DNA of 64,000 bases from Microbispora sp. ZYX-F-249 (GTDB taxonomy: Bacteria; Actinomycetota; Actinomycetes; Streptosporangiales; Streptosporangiaceae). A model generated the notes under the pieces. The model did no database searches, was not told where the DNA came from, and saw only the letters and a list, made by a program, of their open reading frames with translations. This document shows, one piece after another, positions 62,251 through 64,000 of this stretch. The DNA is taken from positions 26,534-90,533 of the forward strand of contig NZ_JBDJAW010000031.1 in the NCBI RefSeq assembly GCF_039649665.1. The letters run 5' to 3'. Every line of letters starts with the position of its first letter. Within the stretch, counting starts at the first letter, position 1. Made by a program: the position numbers and the translations under genes.

Positions 62251-64000
62251 ATGTATCGCACACGCCGATTATTATTATCGTCCCGTCGTGTCCTTATTTC
62301 CGTGCTGTCCATCGTGGTAGCCACTGCGATGGTGGTGTCCCTCGCCCCCGTCACTCCGGCGCGAGCGGCGGCCCGGGACCTCACCATCACACTCAACGCC
62401 TCCGACCTCGGGGTGACCCCTTCCGTCCTTCGGGACATGGTCCCGGAGATGCAGGCGGAGATCAGAGAGCACGGCGGACTGGGCGACACGCTCAAGGAGG
62501 CGGTCACGGACAGCCCGACCCCTGTGAGTCCCACCGTCGACACCTCGGTGTGGCCGAATTTCGGCGGCACGGTGAACGTGACCCCCGACGGCGCCGGCCT
62601 GGTCCTCACCATCCCGGCCGCGGAGATAACCACCTCCAGCTTCTGGCAGCAGGTCGCCACCACGGCGATCGCCTGGGTCGTCGGATACGGGCTCAGGATG
62701 CTGTGCATCGCGTCCTTCACAGCCAGCGGGGTGCTCGCCGCGACCATCCCCCTGATCTGCACCCCCCTGCAAACCACCGTCACCGGCATCATGGCGGCGC
62801 TCGTGTCGCACGCGTTCGCGGGAGACCTGGGCTCCCCTGAGGCGACCAGGGACATCATCATCGCCGGGATACTCGGACTGGCCGGGGGCTACATCTGGGA
62901 GAGATACCTCTCTCCGTGGGCGAAGGCCAATCTCGCCGATGCCATCAAGAGGGCCGGCACCTGGATCAGGTCCCAGGTGCCCTGGGTCGACTCCTGGTTC
63001 GGAGGCGTGGTCGCCCAGAGGGTGGAGCAGCTCGGCTGGCGGTTCCAGGAGCTGGAAGACCTCATCGCCGAAGAGACGGCGGCATGGGCCGGGGTCTCCT
63101 CGAACCTTCAGCGCAATCTGCGGATCATGGCGCTGGGCGACTCGATCACCTACGGCGCGGGCAGTTCGAACGGAGGCGGTTACCGGCCGGCTCTCAGCAC
63201 CATGTTGAGAGAAGACGGGGCCACCGTCACGTTCGTCGGCTCACAGCACTCGGGCCCGGCGCCCGACGCCCACGAGGGGCACTCCGGCTGGACGATCTCC
63301 CAGGTCGCCGGGATCACGGACTCGGCGATGGCCACGTATCGGCCCAACGTGGTGCTGCTGCACATCGGCACCAACGACATGAACAACAACGACGACCCGG
63401 ACGGCGCGCCGGCCAGGCTCGGCGGGCTCATCGACCAGATCTTCCGGGCCGACCCCAATGTGACCCTCCTGGTCTCGACCGTCGTCCCGTCCAACTGGGG
63501 GCCGACCCAGGAGCGGATCCTGCGGTTCAACAAGGCGGTCCGGTCGGAGATAGGGGCGCGGTGGGTCGCCGGCAAGCACGTCTACATGGTCAATATGAAC
63601 CCGGTGACGCTCACCGATCTGGCCGACCTCCTGCACCCCAACGACTCCGGCTACCTGAAGATGGCGGCATTGTTCTACCGCGGCCTGGTGGACGTGGGAC
63701 GGGCCGGATGGATAGCGGCATCCGACGGCGGGACCCCGGCCGGCGGCCCCGTCAGGGGCTGGTTTCCCCAGAACACGATCGCGTCCGGGACCTTCGGCGG
63801 AGCCACCGGCAGAGTCGTCTACGCCGACATCGACGGTGACCATAAGGCCGACTACCTCCAGGTCAACTCCAACGGCTCCGTCCAGGCCTGGCTGAACGGC
63901 GGCCCCAACCCCAAGGAGCCCACTGGCAGCGACTGGTACTGGTGGCCGCAGGGCACCATCGCCGGCGGCGTCGGCGCACCCGGCGGCAACATCCGCTTCG
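62251..64000 (+). CDS. Secreted SGNH (GDSL) hydrolase with FG-GAP/VCBS-like repeats, 3' end outside window
   Basis: At least 583 residues, open at the window edge. ATG 62251 has AGGTGG upstream and a long signal peptide (cleavage near ARAAA, ~40). Residues 45-285 form a region of unknown fold with hydrophobic segments (132-185, 201-215). Then comes an SGNH hydrolase: LGDSITYG with Ser298, GTND at 373-376, and DLLHP with Asp459/His462. From ~510, YADIDGDHKADYLQVNSNGSVQAWLNGG begins FG-GAP/VCBS-type repeats. Probably a secreted esterase or deacetylase acting on polysaccharide or lipid. Confidence 0.85.
   Translation, partial: MYRTRRLLLSSRRVLISVLSIVVATAMVVSLAPVTPARAAARDLTITLNASDLGVTPSVLRDMVPEMQAEIREHGGLGDTLKEAVTDSPTPVSPTVDTSVWPNFGGTVNVTPDGAGLVLTIPAAEITTSSFWQQVATTAIAWVVGYGLRMLCIASFTASGVLAATIPLICTPLQTTVTGIMAALVSHAFAGDLGSPEATRDIIIAGILGLAGGYIWERYLSPWAKANLADAIKRAGTWIRSQVPWVDSWFGGVVAQRVEQLGWRFQELEDLIAEETAAWAGVSSNLQRNLRIMALGDSITYGAGSSNGGGYRPALSTMLREDGATVTFVGSQHSGPAPDAHEGHSGWTISQVAGITDSAMATYRPNVVLLHIGTNDMNNNDDPDGAPARLGGLIDQIFRADPNVTLLVSTVVPSNWGPTQERILRFNKAVRSEIGARWVAGKHVYMVNMNPVTLTDLADLLHPNDSGYLKMAALFYRGLVDVGRAGWIAASDGGTPAGGPVRGWFPQNTIASGTFGGATGRVVYADIDGDHKADYLQVNSNGSVQAWLNGGPNPKEPTGSDWYWWPQGTIAGGVGAPGGNIRF

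Overview
This window is high-GC, densely coded actinobacterial DNA. Many starts are GTG and a few are TTG. It carries mycobacterial- and Streptomyces-type families: an Eis-like acetyltransferase, a DsbA-like thioredoxin-fold protein, group II truncated haemoglobin, an F420-dependent oxidoreductase of the Rv3520c type, a paired dynamin-like GTPase operon and an Rv2629-like protein. The gene style fits a filamentous actinomycete, most likely Streptosporangiales; that placement is inference. No rRNA, tRNA, CRISPR array or intact mobile element was seen. Most of the window looks like chromosomal housekeeping sequence.

Layout. 1-6 kb: SpoIIE-type phosphatase, Eis-like acetyltransferase, rpiB, def, aldehyde dehydrogenase, DsbA-like protein. 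6-12.3 kb: pepN, then an unusual inverted-repeat intergenic element (8609-8870), then a LemA / DUF2207-like / unknown operon. 12.3-23 kb: amidase, NERD protein, ilvD with a strong terminator, proline iminopeptidase, two secreted proteins, WYL protein, FmdB-type zinc ribbon, and a coupled HNH-GNAT pair. 23-26 kb: prolyl oligopeptidase and purU, convergent with no gap.

26.2-31.2 kb holds the locus most likely to be an undescribed system. An XRE-TPR regulator and a GNAT lie upstream of a 24-residue basic peptide gene, whose stop codon overlaps (GTGA) the start of a large TPR protein with an ATPase-like N-terminus. A small conserved-looking protein is divergent from the regulator.

31.6-45 kb: mscS, glbO and a GH13 alpha-glucosidase; acyl-CoA thioesterase and ettA; a GGDEF protein; a 24-bp tandem-repeat island; ssb; two dynamin-like GTPases coupled to cysG. 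45-50.7 kb: cobT and cbiX (corrin/siroheme metabolism), a double-GNAT protein, a DUF2795 protein and an Rv2629-like protein. 50.7-55.4 kb: the lutABC lactate-utilization operon, divergent from a FadR-type regulator with twin operators, followed by an F420 oxidoreductase behind a perfect KstR-type palindrome and an apparently leaderless promoter.

55.4-64 kb is more accessory: an amidotransferase-like protein, LysR regulator, methyltransferase, XRE-cupin regulator with divergent MFS exporter, and a membrane protein. A debris zone follows, with a duplicated fragment of the local LysR gene and a decayed IS630-type transposase tail. Last is a secreted SGNH hydrolase that runs off the end of the window.
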